A stretch of 64,000 bases of DNA from Clostridium ihumii AP5 (GCF_000612845.1 NZ_CCAT010000085.1:172946-236945); one strand, 5' to 3'; numbered from the stretch's first letter, positions 37,474 to 47,847 are shown. The notes: generated by a model from the letters alone, not told the origin. Made by a program: numbers and translations.

Positions 37474-40400
37474 CTAATCCTCCTCCAAAATTTTAAGTAT
37501 TTCTTTATCATCTTTTCCACCAATTACTCTGTACTTGTTTTCTTCAAATTCTAAGCTAAATTGACATATTGAAGATAACTTACAATACTCACATGGAATT
37601 TCACTATCTGTCTTACATGGTGAAATTTCTATATTTCCACTTAACATTTTCTCAAAATTTTTGCTTATTTCATTTCTAACATGTTTCCTTAGTGTATTAA
37701 ATCCCTCACTTGATATAACACTTGATGTAGATGAAATTTCACCATCTTTTTTTATGGATGCAGGTATTATAAGTGATTTTCCAGTTTCATCTAATGTCTT
37801 ATCCATATCTTTTAATATTTCTACATCTTTAAGTAATAACCCATTCATCTTTAACTCTTTTAATATCTGTTCTCTTATTTTTTCTTCACTTTCATTTTCA
37901 TCTATTTTTATTATAGGGTCATCTAACTTAAAATATAGTACACCAGCTGCTTTAGCATGTTCATTTCTAGCCTCTTGATTATTTAATATTGCATCTAAAT
38001 ACGTTAATAGTTGTACTTGTAAACCATAATACACATCACTTAATTTAAAGCTTTTAATACCTGACTTATAATCAATTATTCTATAATAAGCTTGATTACC
38101 CTCAACTAATTTATCAATTCTATCAATTCTACCTATGAGCTTTATAATTCTTCCATCTGAAATTTCTATTTCTATTGGCGGATAGTCACTATCGTTTAAT
38201 CCAAAAGATATTTCATATCCAGACGGTTCAAAACATCCTAAAGTAATCTGCTTAGCTATTACAGATACAACTCTAATTAAAACTCTTTTTAATCTTTCAC
38301 TTATATATCTATATCTGTATGAACTATTTAATATGAAGTTTTTATCCTCACTCATAATTACATTTACTATATTTTCAACCCTATTTTTACACTCATCATA
38401 GTTTAAATCACTCCATTTTATGCCTTCTTTTTCTATTTGTTTGGAAAATTTATCTAAAACACTATGCATAAAACTACCTAAATCTGGAGCAGTAAAACTA
38501 TATAATTTTCTTTCTTTAGCCTTCAATCCGTATTGTACAAAATAACCAAATGGACAACGCACATAATTTTCTATTTTTGATACACTAAAATAGTTTCCAT
38601 CACCATATAGTTTTTCAGCCTTTTCCTTACTAATAGAACTTGCAATATTTTTATATGAAAATCCCTCAAATATTCCATCTATAATCAATTGATATTCTAA
38701 GTCATCTTTAAAATATCTATATACTTCTTTCCATTCCTCTGAAATTTTTTCACTATCTAAGTATTTTCTTATTTCTATAATCATGTCATTAAATGCTGGA
38801 ACTTTAGCTACTATATCATCAATATCTTTTTCCTTTAAACTCTCAACGATTTCACTTTTTTCATTTATATTAAATAAACTTTTTATCCTTGAAATTATCA
38901 TTGATGGCCTCATTGATTTACCTTCAAAATCTGCAATAGGATATGAAATATAAAGAGTTTCACTTGGAAGTGTTAATGCTGCATAAATTAAAAATTGTTC
39001 CTCAAACATTAATGCTTTTGTATCTTTAGATAAAACTATTCCATTATCTTTTAATATAGTTTTATCTAAATCACTAAATACTCCTTCTTCTATAGTAGCC
39101 ATTGGGAATACACCATCATTAACACCAATTACATATACAGCTCTTAATTCCTCTGTTCTTATTCTTTCAATACTTCCAATTGTTACACTATCTAATGTAG
39201 GAGGTATTAATCCAATCTCATGAGTAGAAATTGCCATATTAAATATCTCAACAAAATCATCCAATGATAATAATTCCTCACCTAAAATTTCAACTAGTTC
39301 ATCTAATAATCCTAGTATTAAATTCCAAATTGAACTATATTCACTGGCTGCATTTAAATTGTTCTCTTCTTCCAATTTCTTAATTTCATATTCTATTGTT
39401 TGTTTTAAATTAATTTCCTCTAAGTATTCAAATATAAACTTACAAATATCATCTATTTTATTTTTAGATTTTATTTTACTTTTCAAGTTTAATATTGGAA
39501 GTAAAAAGTTATGCTTACATTCTCTTAATCTTTCATCACTCCAACACTCATCATCTAAGTATTTTTTCTTTCCTTTTATACCATATTGTAAAACATAGTT
39601 TTCTAATAAATCTATCTCTTCTTTATCTATTCCTAAAAGCCCACTTTTTAAATATCTAAAAACAGTTTCATATGAAAAATTATTACTTAAAATTTCTAGC
39701 ACTGACTTTATTAAAATTACTATAGGATTTGTATTTATATCTTTTTTCTCATCTAAAAAATATGGGATATTGTATTCTGAGAATACTACTTTTATTATGT
39801 CTTCATAAGATTCCAAGTTTCTTGCTATAACAGCTACCTCTTTAAATCTATAATCTTTTTCCCTACATAATTTTAATATTTCTTTTGCTATATATTTAAT
39901 TTCTGAATAAGTGTTCATTGCTTTAAATACTTTTATATTATTTACTTCATTATCATATTTTTTAGCTAAAACATTAAAATAATTTTTCTCTAAATACCCA
40001 AGTTCATCATTGTTTTTGAATCTATAATTGTTACTATTTTTATCATTACCTTTTAGTATTACTGGTTTATCATATCCTATATTATTTTCAGCTATTATTT
40101 TTAACAGTTGATTTTCTGTATAGAATACTGGATAAAAAGCATCACTTTCAGCTAAATCATTACTTTCTGAAATCACACTATTCTTCCCACCATAAGGTAA
40201 TGTTACATTTACTCTAGGACATTTTTTTAATAATTCCTCTATTATTCCATATTGTTGAGGCGTAAAACCATAGAATTCATCTATCCAAATTTCTGCATTT
40301 TCTAAAAAGCTACTTTCCTTTATCTTAGATTTTAAATAACTTAAATCATCTACTGGATCAAAGTATCCTTTTTCTAAATAGGAATTATACCTTCCATATA

Positions 40401-40884
40401 TACGTGCAGTATCTGAAATCTTATCACACAGTAATGGGTTTTCACTTAAACTATCTTTTAAAAGTGAAATCTCATCTGGTGCAATATTATAATTTTTAAA
40501 TTCATCTATCATAGACACAACTGTATCTACAAATCCATTTTTTCTAGCTGACAAAGAAAATACTTTCAAATTTTCTCTCTCTTCATTTAAAATTTTATTT
40601 ATTATAATTGCTTTTCCTGTAGGTGTTAAATTATTATGTGTAACACCACCCACTTCATTAAATATTGTATATGCAAGTCTCTTAAAAGAAAGTGCAAATA
40701 CATTATTTATTCCTGTACAACCAATATTCTCTATAAGCATTTTTTCAGCTCTAAAAGAGAACTGTTCTGGAATTAAAAGTATTAACTTTGATTTACTATT
40801 TTCTTTATTTCTTTTCTTTATTTCATCTATACAAGTATAACTTTTACCACTACCAGCTCTTCCTAATATCAATCTTAGTGTCAT
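37474..40884 (-). CDS. addB: ATP-dependent helicase/nuclease subunit B
   Basis: 1136 residues. The N-terminal GRAGSGKSYT is Walker A. A C-terminal nuclease domain shows IDYKSGIKSFKL, and the four cysteines of the Fe-S clasp are present: one in VRCPFGYFV and three in IPCEYCKLSSICQF. It is the Chi-recognising partner of AddA and forms the addBA operon with it, 3 bases apart. A pseudo-helicase fold without the other UvrD motifs is as expected for AddB. Confidence 0.96.
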   Translation of the reverse strand: MTLRLILGRAGSGKSYTCIDEIKKRNKENSKSKLILLIPEQFSFRAEKMLIENIGCTGINNVFALSFKRLAYTIFNEVGGVTHNNLTPTGKAIIINKILNEERENLKVFSLSARKNGFVDTVVSMIDEFKNYNIAPDEISLLKDSLSENPLLCDKISDTARIYGRYNSYLEKGYFDPVDDLSYLKSKIKESSFLENAEIWIDEFYGFTPQQYGIIEELLKKCPRVNVTLPYGGKNSVISESNDLAESDAFYPVFYTENQLLKIIAENNIGYDKPVILKGNDKNSNNYRFKNNDELGYLEKNYFNVLAKKYDNEVNNIKVFKAMNTYSEIKYIAKEILKLCREKDYRFKEVAVIARNLESYEDIIKVVFSEYNIPYFLDEKKDINTNPIVILIKSVLEILSNNFSYETVFRYLKSGLLGIDKEEIDLLENYVLQYGIKGKKKYLDDECWSDERLRECKHNFLLPILNLKSKIKSKNKIDDICKFIFEYLEEINLKQTIEYEIKKLEEENNLNAASEYSSIWNLILGLLDELVEILGEELLSLDDFVEIFNMAISTHEIGLIPPTLDSVTIGSIERIRTEELRAVYVIGVNDGVFPMATIEEGVFSDLDKTILKDNGIVLSKDTKALMFEEQFLIYAALTLPSETLYISYPIADFEGKSMRPSMIISRIKSLFNINEKSEIVESLKEKDIDDIVAKVPAFNDMIIEIRKYLDSEKISEEWKEVYRYFKDDLEYQLIIDGIFEGFSYKNIASSISKEKAEKLYGDGNYFSVSKIENYVRCPFGYFVQYGLKAKERKLYSFTAPDLGSFMHSVLDKFSKQIEKEGIKWSDLNYDECKNRVENIVNVIMSEDKNFILNSSYRYRYISERLKRVLIRVVSVIAKQITLGCFEPSGYEISFGLNDSDYPPIEIEISDGRIIKLIGRIDRIDKLVEGNQAYYRIIDYKSGIKSFKLSDVYYGLQVQLLTYLDAILNNQEARNEHAKAAGVLYFKLDDPIIKIDENESEEKIREQILKELKMNGLLLKDVEILKDMDKTLDETGKSLIIPASIKKDGEISSTSSVISSEGFNTLRKHVRNEISKNFEKMLSGNIEISPCKTDSEIPCEYCKLSSICQFSLEFEENKYRVIGGKDDKEILKILEED

Positions 40885-41379
40885 ACTATACTTGTTACAA
40901 TAATATGTATTATTGTAACAACAACACCACCTTTCCTTTAAACTTCAACTCATACAATTATCAAATTGTAATATTTATATTTTAATATATAAATAAACTA
41001 AAGCTATTATTGTTTCTATCTAATTATATCTTTAAATTCTATAGAAACAACAGTACTAATTCGCTGTAAATCCTTGTCTTATTCGACATTAGTTTAATTT
41101 ACTTACCTTATCTATTTTTAATGAAATACTATGTTTTTAAAAAATATAATATTTTTTTTATAAAATTTGACATAAAAGAAGGATTTTTAATTATATTTAT
41201 AGAATAGTATATTTATTAAGTATAGTTTAAAAATAATAAATTTTCTATAAATTTATTATTTTATACTTATGTCAAAATATATTTATATATTTTGATTTTA
41301 CTTAATGCACCTAACATAACAATTAATACTCTAATCTATTGTTTTGAAGATGCTTAGTAAAAATTTGGAGGTATGTGTT
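40885..41379 (+). other. promoter region between addB and ctfA
   Basis: About 490 noncoding bases between divergent genes. TTGACA at 41167 could be a -35 for ctfAB. TTTGACATAA here recurs inverted as TTATGTCAAA about 100 bases downstream (near 41267), a possible operator pair. Nothing else stands out. Confidence 0.4.
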
Positions 41380-42033
41380 ATGAACAAAATTGTTAACATT
41401 GAGGAAGCAATTTCTCATATTAAAGACGGCATGACTGTAATGATTGGTGGCTTCTTAGCTGCTGGTACACCTGAAAAATTAGTTGATGCTCTAGTTGAAA
41501 AAGGGGTAAAAGATTTAACTATCATCGCTAATGATACTGGATATCCTGATAAAGGAATTGGTAAATTAGTTGTTAATAAGCAAGTAAAGAAAGTTATTGC
41601 TTCTCATATTGGAACTAATCCTGAAACTGGAAGACTAATGAACACAAAGGAAATGGAAGTAGAACTTAATCCTCAAGGTACATTAGCTGAAAGAATTAGA
41701 TGTGGTGGTGCTGGTCTTGGTGGTTTCTTGACTGAGACTGGTCTTGGAACTATAATTGAAGACGGTAAACAAAAGCTTACTGTTAACGGAAAAGAATATT
41801 TACTTGAGCTTCCTTTAAAAGCAGACATCGCTTTATTATTCGGTTCTAAAGTAGATGAAAAAGGTAATATTTATTACCATGAAGCTACTAGGAACTTTAA
41901 TCCTTTAATAGCAACAGCTGCTGATACTGTAATCGTAGAGGCAGAAACTCTTGTTAAAGCAGGAGAATTAGACCCTAACATAGTTGTTACACCTGGTCTT
42001 TTTGTTGACTACATCGTAAAGGGGGATAAATAA
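41380..42033 (+). CDS. ctfA: acetate/acetoacetate CoA-transferase subunit A
   Basis: 217 residues from the ATG at 41380, where GGAGG lies 8 bases upstream. The longer frame to 41344 is rejected. N-terminal [20 protein letters not shown] and [19 protein letters not shown] are typical of the alpha subunit (AtoD/CtfA). With CtfB it moves CoA between acetoacetyl-CoA, butyryl-CoA or acetate in fermentation. It is followed by ctfB after 2 bases. Confidence 0.92.
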   Translation: MNKIVNIEEAISHIKDGMTVMIGGFLAAGTPEKLVDALVEKGVKDLTIIANDTGYPDKGIGKLVVNKQVKKVIASHIGTNPETGRLMNTKEMEVELNPQGTLAERIRCGGAGLGGFLTETGLGTIIEDGKQKLTVNGKEYLLELPLKADIALLFGSKVDEKGNIYYHEATRNFNPLIATAADTVIVEAETLVKAGELDPNIVVTPGLFVDYIVKGDK

Positions 42034-42035
42034 TC

Positions 42036-42695
42036 ATGGATAAGAGTATGATGAGAGAAATTATAGCAAAAAGAGTTGCTAAAGAACTTAAAGATGGAGA
42101 CGTAGTAAATCTTGGAATAGGACTTCCAACTCTTGTTGCAAATTATATACCTGAAGGAGTTGACATAACTCTACAATCTGAAAATGGATTCGTAGGAATA
42201 GGTTCTTCTCCTGAAGAAGGCAAAGAAGATAAGGACTTAATAAATGCAGGCGGACAATTTGTTACTGTAGTTCCTGGTGCTGCATTCTTTGATAGTTCAA
42301 TGTCTTTCTCTATAATAAGAGGTGGACATGTTGATGCAACTATCCTTGGAGCACTAGAAGTAGACCAAGAAGGAAATCTTGCTAACTGGATGATTCCTGG
42401 CAAAATGGTTCCTGGTATGGGTGGAGCTATGGATTTAGTTGTTGGTGCAAAAAAAGTTATCGTATCAATGGAACATACTGCTAAAGGAAGACCAAAAATA
42501 TTAAAAAAATGTACTTTACCTTTAACTGCAGCTCATCAAGTAAATTTAATAATAACTGAAATGGCAGTTATGGAAGTTACTAAAGATGGTCTTGTTTTAA
42601 GAGAACTTGGACCTGAAGCTACTATTGAGGATGTTAAAAATGCTACATTAGCAGATTTAATCATTCCTGATGATGTTAAGAAAATGGACATCTAA
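42036..42695 (+). CDS. ctfB: acetate/acetoacetate CoA-transferase subunit B
   Basis: 219 residues. The catalytic Glu49 lies in the SENGFVGIG motif, preceded by [36 protein letters not shown] follows. Glu49 forms the covalent CoA thioester. It is co-translated with ctfA. No adc, thl or adhE gene lies nearby, so the pathway (acetone-type, butyrate-type or ketone use) is not fixed by context. Confidence 0.93.
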   Translation: MDKSMMREIIAKRVAKELKDGDVVNLGIGLPTLVANYIPEGVDITLQSENGFVGIGSSPEEGKEDKDLINAGGQFVTVVPGAAFFDSSMSFSIIRGGHVDATILGALEVDQEGNLANWMIPGKMVPGMGGAMDLVVGAKKVIVSMEHTAKGRPKILKKCTLPLTAAHQVNLIITEMAVMEVTKDGLVLRELGPEATIEDVKNATLADLIIPDDVKKMDI

Positions 42696-42702
42696 AGTTT
42701 AA

Positions 42703-42996
42703 ATGTGTTCTACTTTAAACTCAAGAAATCTTGGTGTTTTTAATGTAGCTGAAATTATTGTAAGCAGTTTACTAAATAAACTTTTAGAGGATTATAAAGA
42801 TATATGTAAATGTGAAAAATGTATAAATGATATGCTGGCATTGTCACTCAATAATGTTAAACCCCATTATGTGACTTCCGATTCAGGGGCTGTATATGCA
42901 AAAGTTGCATTTCAAGTAAACCCACAAGAACTTGCTACTCTTACATGTACTGTAATGCAAGCTATAGAAAAAGTTTCTTCTAATCCTCATCATTAA
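42703..42996 (+). CDS. ComFB-like late-competence family protein
   Basis: 97 residues. VAEIIVSSLLNKLLEDYKDI, the CxxC pair in CKCEKCINDMLAL and NNVKPHYV resemble the ComFB family, small Zn-binding proteins often found in competence or motility gene sets. The start at 42703 has no clear ribosome binding site, 7 bases after ctfB, so it may be translated by coupling. The role beside ctfAB is unknown. Confidence 0.72.
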   Translation: MCSTLNSRNLGVFNVAEIIVSSLLNKLLEDYKDICKCEKCINDMLALSLNNVKPHYVTSDSGAVYAKVAFQVNPQELATLTCTVMQAIEKVSSNPHH

Positions 42997-43021
42997 ATTT
43001 TTATATTTCATGTGTTAGTAT

Positions 43022-43052
43022 AAAAAAGGACTGATAACTCAGTCCTTTTTAT
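43022..43052. terminator. bidirectional terminator between ctf operon and feoB
   Basis: AAAAAAGGACTGA / TCAGTCCTTTTT with a 4-base loop, followed by ATTG. It serves the ctfAB-comFB transcript (+) and the feoAB transcript (-), which converge here. Confidence 0.85.
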
Positions 43053-43067
43053 TGTCATTATGACATC

Positions 43068-45188
43068 CTATGCAAAAATTCTATATATAGTTGCTGTTAA
43101 AAAACATACTATTATAGCAACTATGGTAGGCATAATAAATGAAAACCATGCCCATTTCCTGCTTCCTGTTTCTTTTTTTATAGTTAATATAGTTGTTGCA
43201 CACGGAAAGTGTAATAATGAAAATAACATGGTATTTAAAAGTGTTAAATAAGTCCATCCATTATTAACTAGAACATTTTTCAACATATCTAAACTTGTAA
43301 AATCTGTCATAACCCCATTAGATAAATATCCCATTATTAATATCGGTAGTACTATTTCATTGGCAGGAAGTCCTAATATAAATGCCATTAATATATATCC
43401 ATCTAACCCAATCGCTTTTGCAAATGGATCTAAAAAACTGGCTATATGCGCAACTAAGCTCATATCACCTATCATAACATTACTTAGCACATATATTATT
43501 ATGCCAGCTGGTGCAGCTACTTTTATAGCCCTAACTAAAACAAATATAGTTCTATCTATAATTGAAGTATATATAACTCTTCCTATTTGTGGTTTTCTAT
43601 AAGGTGGTAGTTCTAATGTGAATGATGATGGCATTCCTTTTAATATCGTTTTTGATAATATATATGAAACTACTAATGTTATAACTATTCCTAAAACTAC
43701 TAATAGCATTACCATAAGTGCTGCTAACATAGAATCAGCTGTACTAGATGCAAAAGTTCCACCTACAAATATCATAGATAATGCTATAAGTGTTGGAAAT
43801 CTTCCATTACAGGGTACAAAACAATTTGTCAAAATAGCAACAAGCCGTTCTCTTGGCGAATCTATTATTCTAGCAGCTATAACACCTGCTGCATTACATC
43901 CAAATCCCATACACATTGTTAATACTTGTTTTCCATGACAATGTGCTTTTTTAAAAGCTTTATCAAGATTAAAACAAATCCTTGGTAAATACCCACTATC
44001 TTCAAGCAAAGTGAATATTGGAAAAAATATTGCCATTGGTGGTAACATTACCGAAATTACCCATGCAACTGTTTTGTATAATCCTAACACTAATATATTT
44101 TTAAGCCATAAAGGTGCACCTATATAATTAAATAGTTGTAATAATTTTACCTCTAAAGAGTCAAACATAGACGCAAGTAATGCTGATGGATAATTTGCTC
44201 CTTGAATAGTTAACCATAAAATTATAGTTAAAAATATTAACATAACTGGTATTCCTGTTTTTTTTGATGTTAATATATTATCTATTTTTTGTTGCTCCAA
44301 TATTTTATTTCCACTTTTTTCAACTACTTTATTAGAAACTTCAAAGCATTCATTGTATATCTTTTTTGCTATATCATCTCTTATTTTTGAGTTTGATTTT
44401 ATAAAACATTCAACTTCATTACTTAAGTCTTTATCCTCTATATAAAAACTTTCATCTACATACTTTCTTATTGAATTTATTATTGTCTTATCACCATCTA
44501 ACAATCTTAATGCTATCCATCTATAATTTAATTCATTATACTTTTTAGATAAAATTAATTCTAATCTTTCTACTTCTTTTTCTATAAAATCATCATATTG
44601 AATTTTAAAATTATTATTGTTTTCCTTTTTACTATATTCATAAATTGCTTCTTTTAATTCATTGATACCTTTTCCATTTCTTGCTGAAGTAGATACTACT
44701 GGTACCTTCAAAATTTCTGATAACTTCTCTATATTAACAGTTATATTTTTCTTTTTAGCCTCATCCATTAAATTTACACATACCAAAACATTAGAAGTTA
44801 TCTCCATTATTTGCAACAATAAATTTAAATTTCTTTCTAAACATGTTGCATCTAAAACTACTACTACTAAATCTGCTTCTCCAAAACATATATAATCTCT
44901 TGCCACTTCTTCTTCTGCTGATGTAGCAAGTAATGAATATGTTCCTGGCAAATCTACTAATATAAATTCATCTTTCTTATAGTTAAAATTTCCTTGAAAA
45001 TTTACTACTGTCTTTCCTGGCCAATTTCCTGTATGCTGATGCAATCCGGTAAGACTATTGAATACTGTACTTTTCCCAGTATTAGGATTTCCTGCTAATG
45101 CAATCACAAATTGATTTTCTTTTGTTTTTTCTACTATTTTAATATCTTGTAAGCTTTCCTTTTTAGTTGAACTAAATGTTAACCCCAT
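43068..45188 (-). CDS. feoB: ferrous iron transporter B
   Basis: 706 residues. An N-terminal G-protein domain has GNPNTGKST (G1) and DLPGTYS (G3), followed by the GDI-like helical domain. Then comes the membrane part with Gate motifs around CMGFGCNAAGVIAARI and CNGRFPTLIAL, and a second Gate region GLPANEIVLPIL. It imports Fe2+ under anaerobic, low-oxygen conditions. ATG follows GAGGTG by 4 bases. feoA lies 15 bases upstream. Confidence 0.95.
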   Translation of the reverse strand: MGLTFSSTKKESLQDIKIVEKTKENQFVIALAGNPNTGKSTVFNSLTGLHQHTGNWPGKTVVNFQGNFNYKKDEFILVDLPGTYSLLATSAEEEVARDYICFGEADLVVVVLDATCLERNLNLLLQIMEITSNVLVCVNLMDEAKKKNITVNIEKLSEILKVPVVSTSARNGKGINELKEAIYEYSKKENNNNFKIQYDDFIEKEVERLELILSKKYNELNYRWIALRLLDGDKTIINSIRKYVDESFYIEDKDLSNEVECFIKSNSKIRDDIAKKIYNECFEVSNKVVEKSGNKILEQQKIDNILTSKKTGIPVMLIFLTIILWLTIQGANYPSALLASMFDSLEVKLLQLFNYIGAPLWLKNILVLGLYKTVAWVISVMLPPMAIFFPIFTLLEDSGYLPRICFNLDKAFKKAHCHGKQVLTMCMGFGCNAAGVIAARIIDSPRERLVAILTNCFVPCNGRFPTLIALSMIFVGGTFASSTADSMLAALMVMLLVVLGIVITLVVSYILSKTILKGMPSSFTLELPPYRKPQIGRVIYTSIIDRTIFVLVRAIKVAAPAGIIIYVLSNVMIGDMSLVAHIASFLDPFAKAIGLDGYILMAFILGLPANEIVLPILIMGYLSNGVMTDFTSLDMLKNVLVNNGWTYLTLLNTMLFSLLHFPCATTILTIKKETGSRKWAWFSFIMPTIVAIIVCFLTATIYRIFA

Positions 45189-45203
45189 TTCACACCTCTA
45201 TAA

Positions 45204-45446
45204 TCATTGCTTCTTATATACTATTATTTTTTCACTTTCTTCTTTTCTAAGCGCTATACAAGTATCTCTAATAAAATATGCTCTTGGCTCACCAAGTGGA
45301 GAATCTCTTAACACAAATATAGTTGTATCTGGAACAAATCCTAAATCTAGAAGCCTTTGTTTATTAAGTCCAGTAGATAATATTTCTTTTATAATTACTT
45401 CATCACCAATATCTGTATCACTTAATTTTATTATTTTTTCCTCCAT
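45204..45446 (-). CDS. feoA: ferrous iron transport protein A
   Basis: 80 residues, one SH3-like domain: KLSDTDIGDEVIIKEI, LNKQRLLDLGFVPDTTI and LGEPRAYFIRDTCIALRKEE. It is a cytosolic partner of FeoB and likely needed for its activity. AAAGGAG precedes the ATG. The operon order feoA-feoB is standard; a feoC is not adjacent. Confidence 0.93.
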   Translation of the reverse strand: MEEKIIKLSDTDIGDEVIIKEILSTGLNKQRLLDLGFVPDTTIFVLRDSPLGEPRAYFIRDTCIALRKEESEKIIVYKKQ

Positions 45447-45634
45447 TTTTTTCTCCTTTTTTTAGTATTTCTCTAATATATATTATGTTTTTTTCTTTTA
45501 TAAGTGATTATTTTACATAATTGTATTTTTTTATTTTTATTAACCAAAATTTATGCAACATATAAAATTTTATAATTGCCATACTATTTGTGTAAGGATT
45601 TTGATGACAAATTTATTATCAAAATTATTAAATT

Positions 45635-45650
45635 AATTTAGCGCTAAATT
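45635..45650. promoter_or_regulatory. 16-bp perfect palindrome in feoA/DUF1540 divergent region
   Basis: AATTTAGCGCTAAATT is a perfect palindrome, flanked by two direct copies of AAATTATTAAATTAA (45623-45637 and 45646-45660). It lies 57 bases before the DUF1540 start and about 190 bases before feoA. It is placed as an operator; no consensus that I know fits it. Confidence 0.4.
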
Positions 45651-45706
45651 ATTAAATTAAATATCTGTGATAAAAAAATATTTATATTATTAAGGAGGAT
45701 TTTAAA

Positions 45707-45883
45707 ATGTCAGCAAATAAAAGTATAGGATGTACTGTAAATCAATGTAAACATCACGATGGAAGTGAAAACTATTGTACATTAACACAAATAAATGTTA
45801 GTACTCATGAGTCTAATCCTACACAAATAGAATGTACAGATTGTGCTAGTTTTGAAAAAAAATCTTGTTGTTGTTCACACTAA
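45707..45883 (+). CDS. DUF1540-type cysteine-rich small protein
   Basis: 58 residues with nine cysteines: GCTVNQCKHHDGSENYC, then IECTDCASF and a C-terminal KSCCCSH. This matches the DUF1540 pattern, a clostridial and bacillar family of small probable metal-binding proteins of unknown role. AGGAGG precedes the ATG. It is divergent from feoAB across a 260-base region holding the palindrome at 45635. Confidence 0.78.
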   Translation: MSANKSIGCTVNQCKHHDGSENYCTLTQINVSTHESNPTQIECTDCASFEKKSCCCSH

Positions 45884-45958
45884 TAATATTTAAAATACTA
45901 AATAGTATTTTAATTTATAATTAGTGTAAATATCATGGTAAAAATTTAATTGTTCATT

Positions 45959-45999
45959 AAAAATATCAAGCCTAATTTTAAATTAGGCTTGATATTTTA
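45959..45999. terminator. strong stem-loop terminator
   Basis: AAATATCAAGCCTAAT / ATTAGGCTTGATATTT, a 16-bp perfect stem with a 5-base loop, with A and T runs on the outside. It is about 80 bases after the DUF1540 stop. Confidence 0.8.
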
Positions 46000-46343
46000 C
46001 ATTGTAACTTCTTTGTAAAAAAAGATTACCTTTTTTATTTTATAATTTAAAGTGTAGATTTATCATATATTTTATATATATATACTTTATATTATTTTAT
46101 ATTATTTTATATAAGATTCCAAAGTTTATATTCAAAATTATTAAATTTAAACCTTGGATACTACAAGCGAGACTAGCTCAAAAGCATATTAAAATTAACA
46201 ACTTTTTTTAACAAGTATATTTATATCTAAAAATAATTTTAAACTTGAGCTTATTTCCATATACATATTTGATTTAATTTATATAAAATATTTTCATCTT
46301 ACTAATTAAATCTATAATCTAATTTACATAAGGAGAATTCTAA
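46000..46343. other. noncoding AT-rich gap
   Basis: About 340 bases before the coiled-coil membrane gene, with runs of TTTATATTA. No gene, riboswitch or repeat was recognised. The promoter of the 46344 operon must lie here. Confidence 0.4.
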
Positions 46344-46610
46344 ATGACAAAATCATCACGTAATAGAAAATTAATTTACAAAAAACAAATTCATTCTATA
46401 ATTTTATTAAGTGTTTTACTAATAATTTCTGTATTTTTTTCTTTTTTCACATCAAATAAAATTAAGAATTATACAACAAAAGTGGACTTGCTTAATAAAG
46501 ATGTAAATGTCCTAAATGACGATATTTCTAAATTAAAAGAAGAAAACTCAAAGCTTAATGAAAACAAAAAAACTATCGATGAAAAATTAAAAACTTTTCT
46601 ATCTAATTAA
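46344..46610 (+). CDS. single-pass membrane protein with coiled coil, co-transcribed with polysaccharide deacetylase
   Basis: 88 residues: basic N-terminus (MTKSSRNRKLIYKK), one membrane helix at about 17-37, then a heptad coiled coil to the end. The design resembles FtsL/DivIC-type septum proteins, and matches the first 80 residues of the next protein. AAGGAG precedes the ATG. The next gene starts 23 bases on with its own GGGGGA site. The two coils may pair outside the membrane; this is inference. Confidence 0.65.
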   Translation: MTKSSRNRKLIYKKQIHSIILLSVLLIISVFFSFFTSNKIKNYTTKVDLLNKDVNVLNDDISKLKEENSKLNENKKTIDEKLKTFLSN

Positions 46611-46633
46611 TTTATTTAGGGGGACATTTTACA

Positions 46634-47509
46634 ATGAATTCTAAAAGAAATTCTTTTATAATAAAATCTTTACTCGGACTTATTTTAGTTGTTTTTTTTA
46701 TAAATATATATTTTACATCTCAACTATTTTTTAATAAATCTAAATATAAAACTTTAGAAAGCAATATAGAAAGCATTCAAACCGAAAAGACTAAATTGTT
46801 ATCTGAAAATGAAAAGCTAAAAAATGAGATATCCCAAAATGAAGCTAAAATAAATGAAGTAATTAAAACTTCAAAAAGAGCATATTTAACTTTTGATGAC
46901 GGTCCATCTAATCATACATTAAAAATCTTAGATATACTTGATAAATATAATATAAAAGCTACTTTCTTTGTTAATAAAAAAGACAATATGGATAAGATAT
47001 ATAAAGAAATTAGTGATCGTGGACATGTTATAGCTAATCATACAGCTACTCATAATTATAAAAAAATATACAAAAATCAAGATAACTTTATTGCAGATGT
47101 AAAAGCATTAGATGACTTTATTGAAAATATAACAGGAAAAAAACCTTCTAAAGTTCTTAGATTTCCTGGTGGTTCTAACAATTTAGTAAATAAATCTTAT
47201 AATAACAATGCTAACTTTATGCCTGATCTAGCTCAGAAAATGACTGATCTTGGATATACCTTCTTCGATTGGAACATTGATTCAACTGATGCTGCTGCTT
47301 TTAGACAAAAAAAGGATATCATTGTTAAAAGTATTTTAAATAATACTCCTTCAGTAAATACAGCCAATATATTAATGCATGATTTAGATCCAAAAGATAC
47401 TACTGTAAATGCGTTACCAGAAATAATTGAAGGTTTAAAATCACAAGGTTTTATATTTGATAGTTTATCTCATGATTCAGTTAAAATTCAATTTACTAAA
47501 GTTAATTAA
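46634..47509 (+). CDS. membrane-anchored polysaccharide deacetylase
   Basis: 291 residues. One membrane helix (about 9-29), a coiled coil (38-78), then a NodB domain. Motif 1 TFDDGPS (86-92, Asp88/Asp89), motif 2 His136/His140 in NHTATH, and RFPGG for motif 3 are all present. The enzyme removes acetyl groups from N-acetylated glycans, here probably peptidoglycan. It is encoded with the 88-residue coiled-coil membrane protein, which suggests a cell-wall complex. Confidence 0.9.
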   Translation: MNSKRNSFIIKSLLGLILVVFFINIYFTSQLFFNKSKYKTLESNIESIQTEKTKLLSENEKLKNEISQNEAKINEVIKTSKRAYLTFDDGPSNHTLKILDILDKYNIKATFFVNKKDNMDKIYKEISDRGHVIANHTATHNYKKIYKNQDNFIADVKALDDFIENITGKKPSKVLRFPGGSNNLVNKSYNNNANFMPDLAQKMTDLGYTFFDWNIDSTDAAAFRQKKDIIVKSILNNTPSVNTANILMHDLDPKDTTVNALPEIIEGLKSQGFIFDSLSHDSVKIQFTKVN

Positions 47510-47513
47510 AATA

Positions 47514-47565
47514 AAAAAGATTGTGTTTCAATATAAGTTTAGTTACTTTGAAACACAATCTTTTT
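47514..47565. terminator. bidirectional terminator
   Basis: AAAAAGATTGTGTTTCAA / TTGAAACACAATCTTTTT, an 18-bp perfect stem with a 16-base loop, between the deacetylase and the convergent Cys-rich gene. Confidence 0.8.
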
Positions 47566-47847
47566 CTATTCTTCTTCTTTTTTCTTTTTAAAGAAGTCAT
47601 CTACTCTTTTATTATTAACGTCCACTATTTTCTTAACTATATAATCATATCCATTTTCTGAATGTGGTATCATACAATTACTACAATCTTTTATTCCACT
47701 TATATTTTTGTTATTTCCCCCACAATCTTCTAAAAAGTATAATGGACAATAACAAAATAAGCAATTAAAATTACTATCATCCTTTACTTTATGACATGGA
47801 AAATACTCACAATCTTTATGCTGAAAAAATTTATAATTTGTAGTCAT
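47566..47847 (-). CDS. cysteine-rich small domain protein
   Basis: 93 residues with nine cysteines: CEYFPCHK, NCLFCYCPLYF, DCGG and DCSNCMIPH. This resembles the Cys_rich_small family, sometimes linked with cobalamin or metal genes. It ends in a KKKKEEE tail. GGGGAG precedes the ATG. Its role is unknown; one or two bound metal ions are likely. Confidence 0.78.
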   Translation of the reverse strand: MTTNYKFFQHKDCEYFPCHKVKDDSNFNCLFCYCPLYFLEDCGGNNKNISGIKDCSNCMIPHSENGYDYIVKKIVDVNNKRVDDFFKKKKEEE

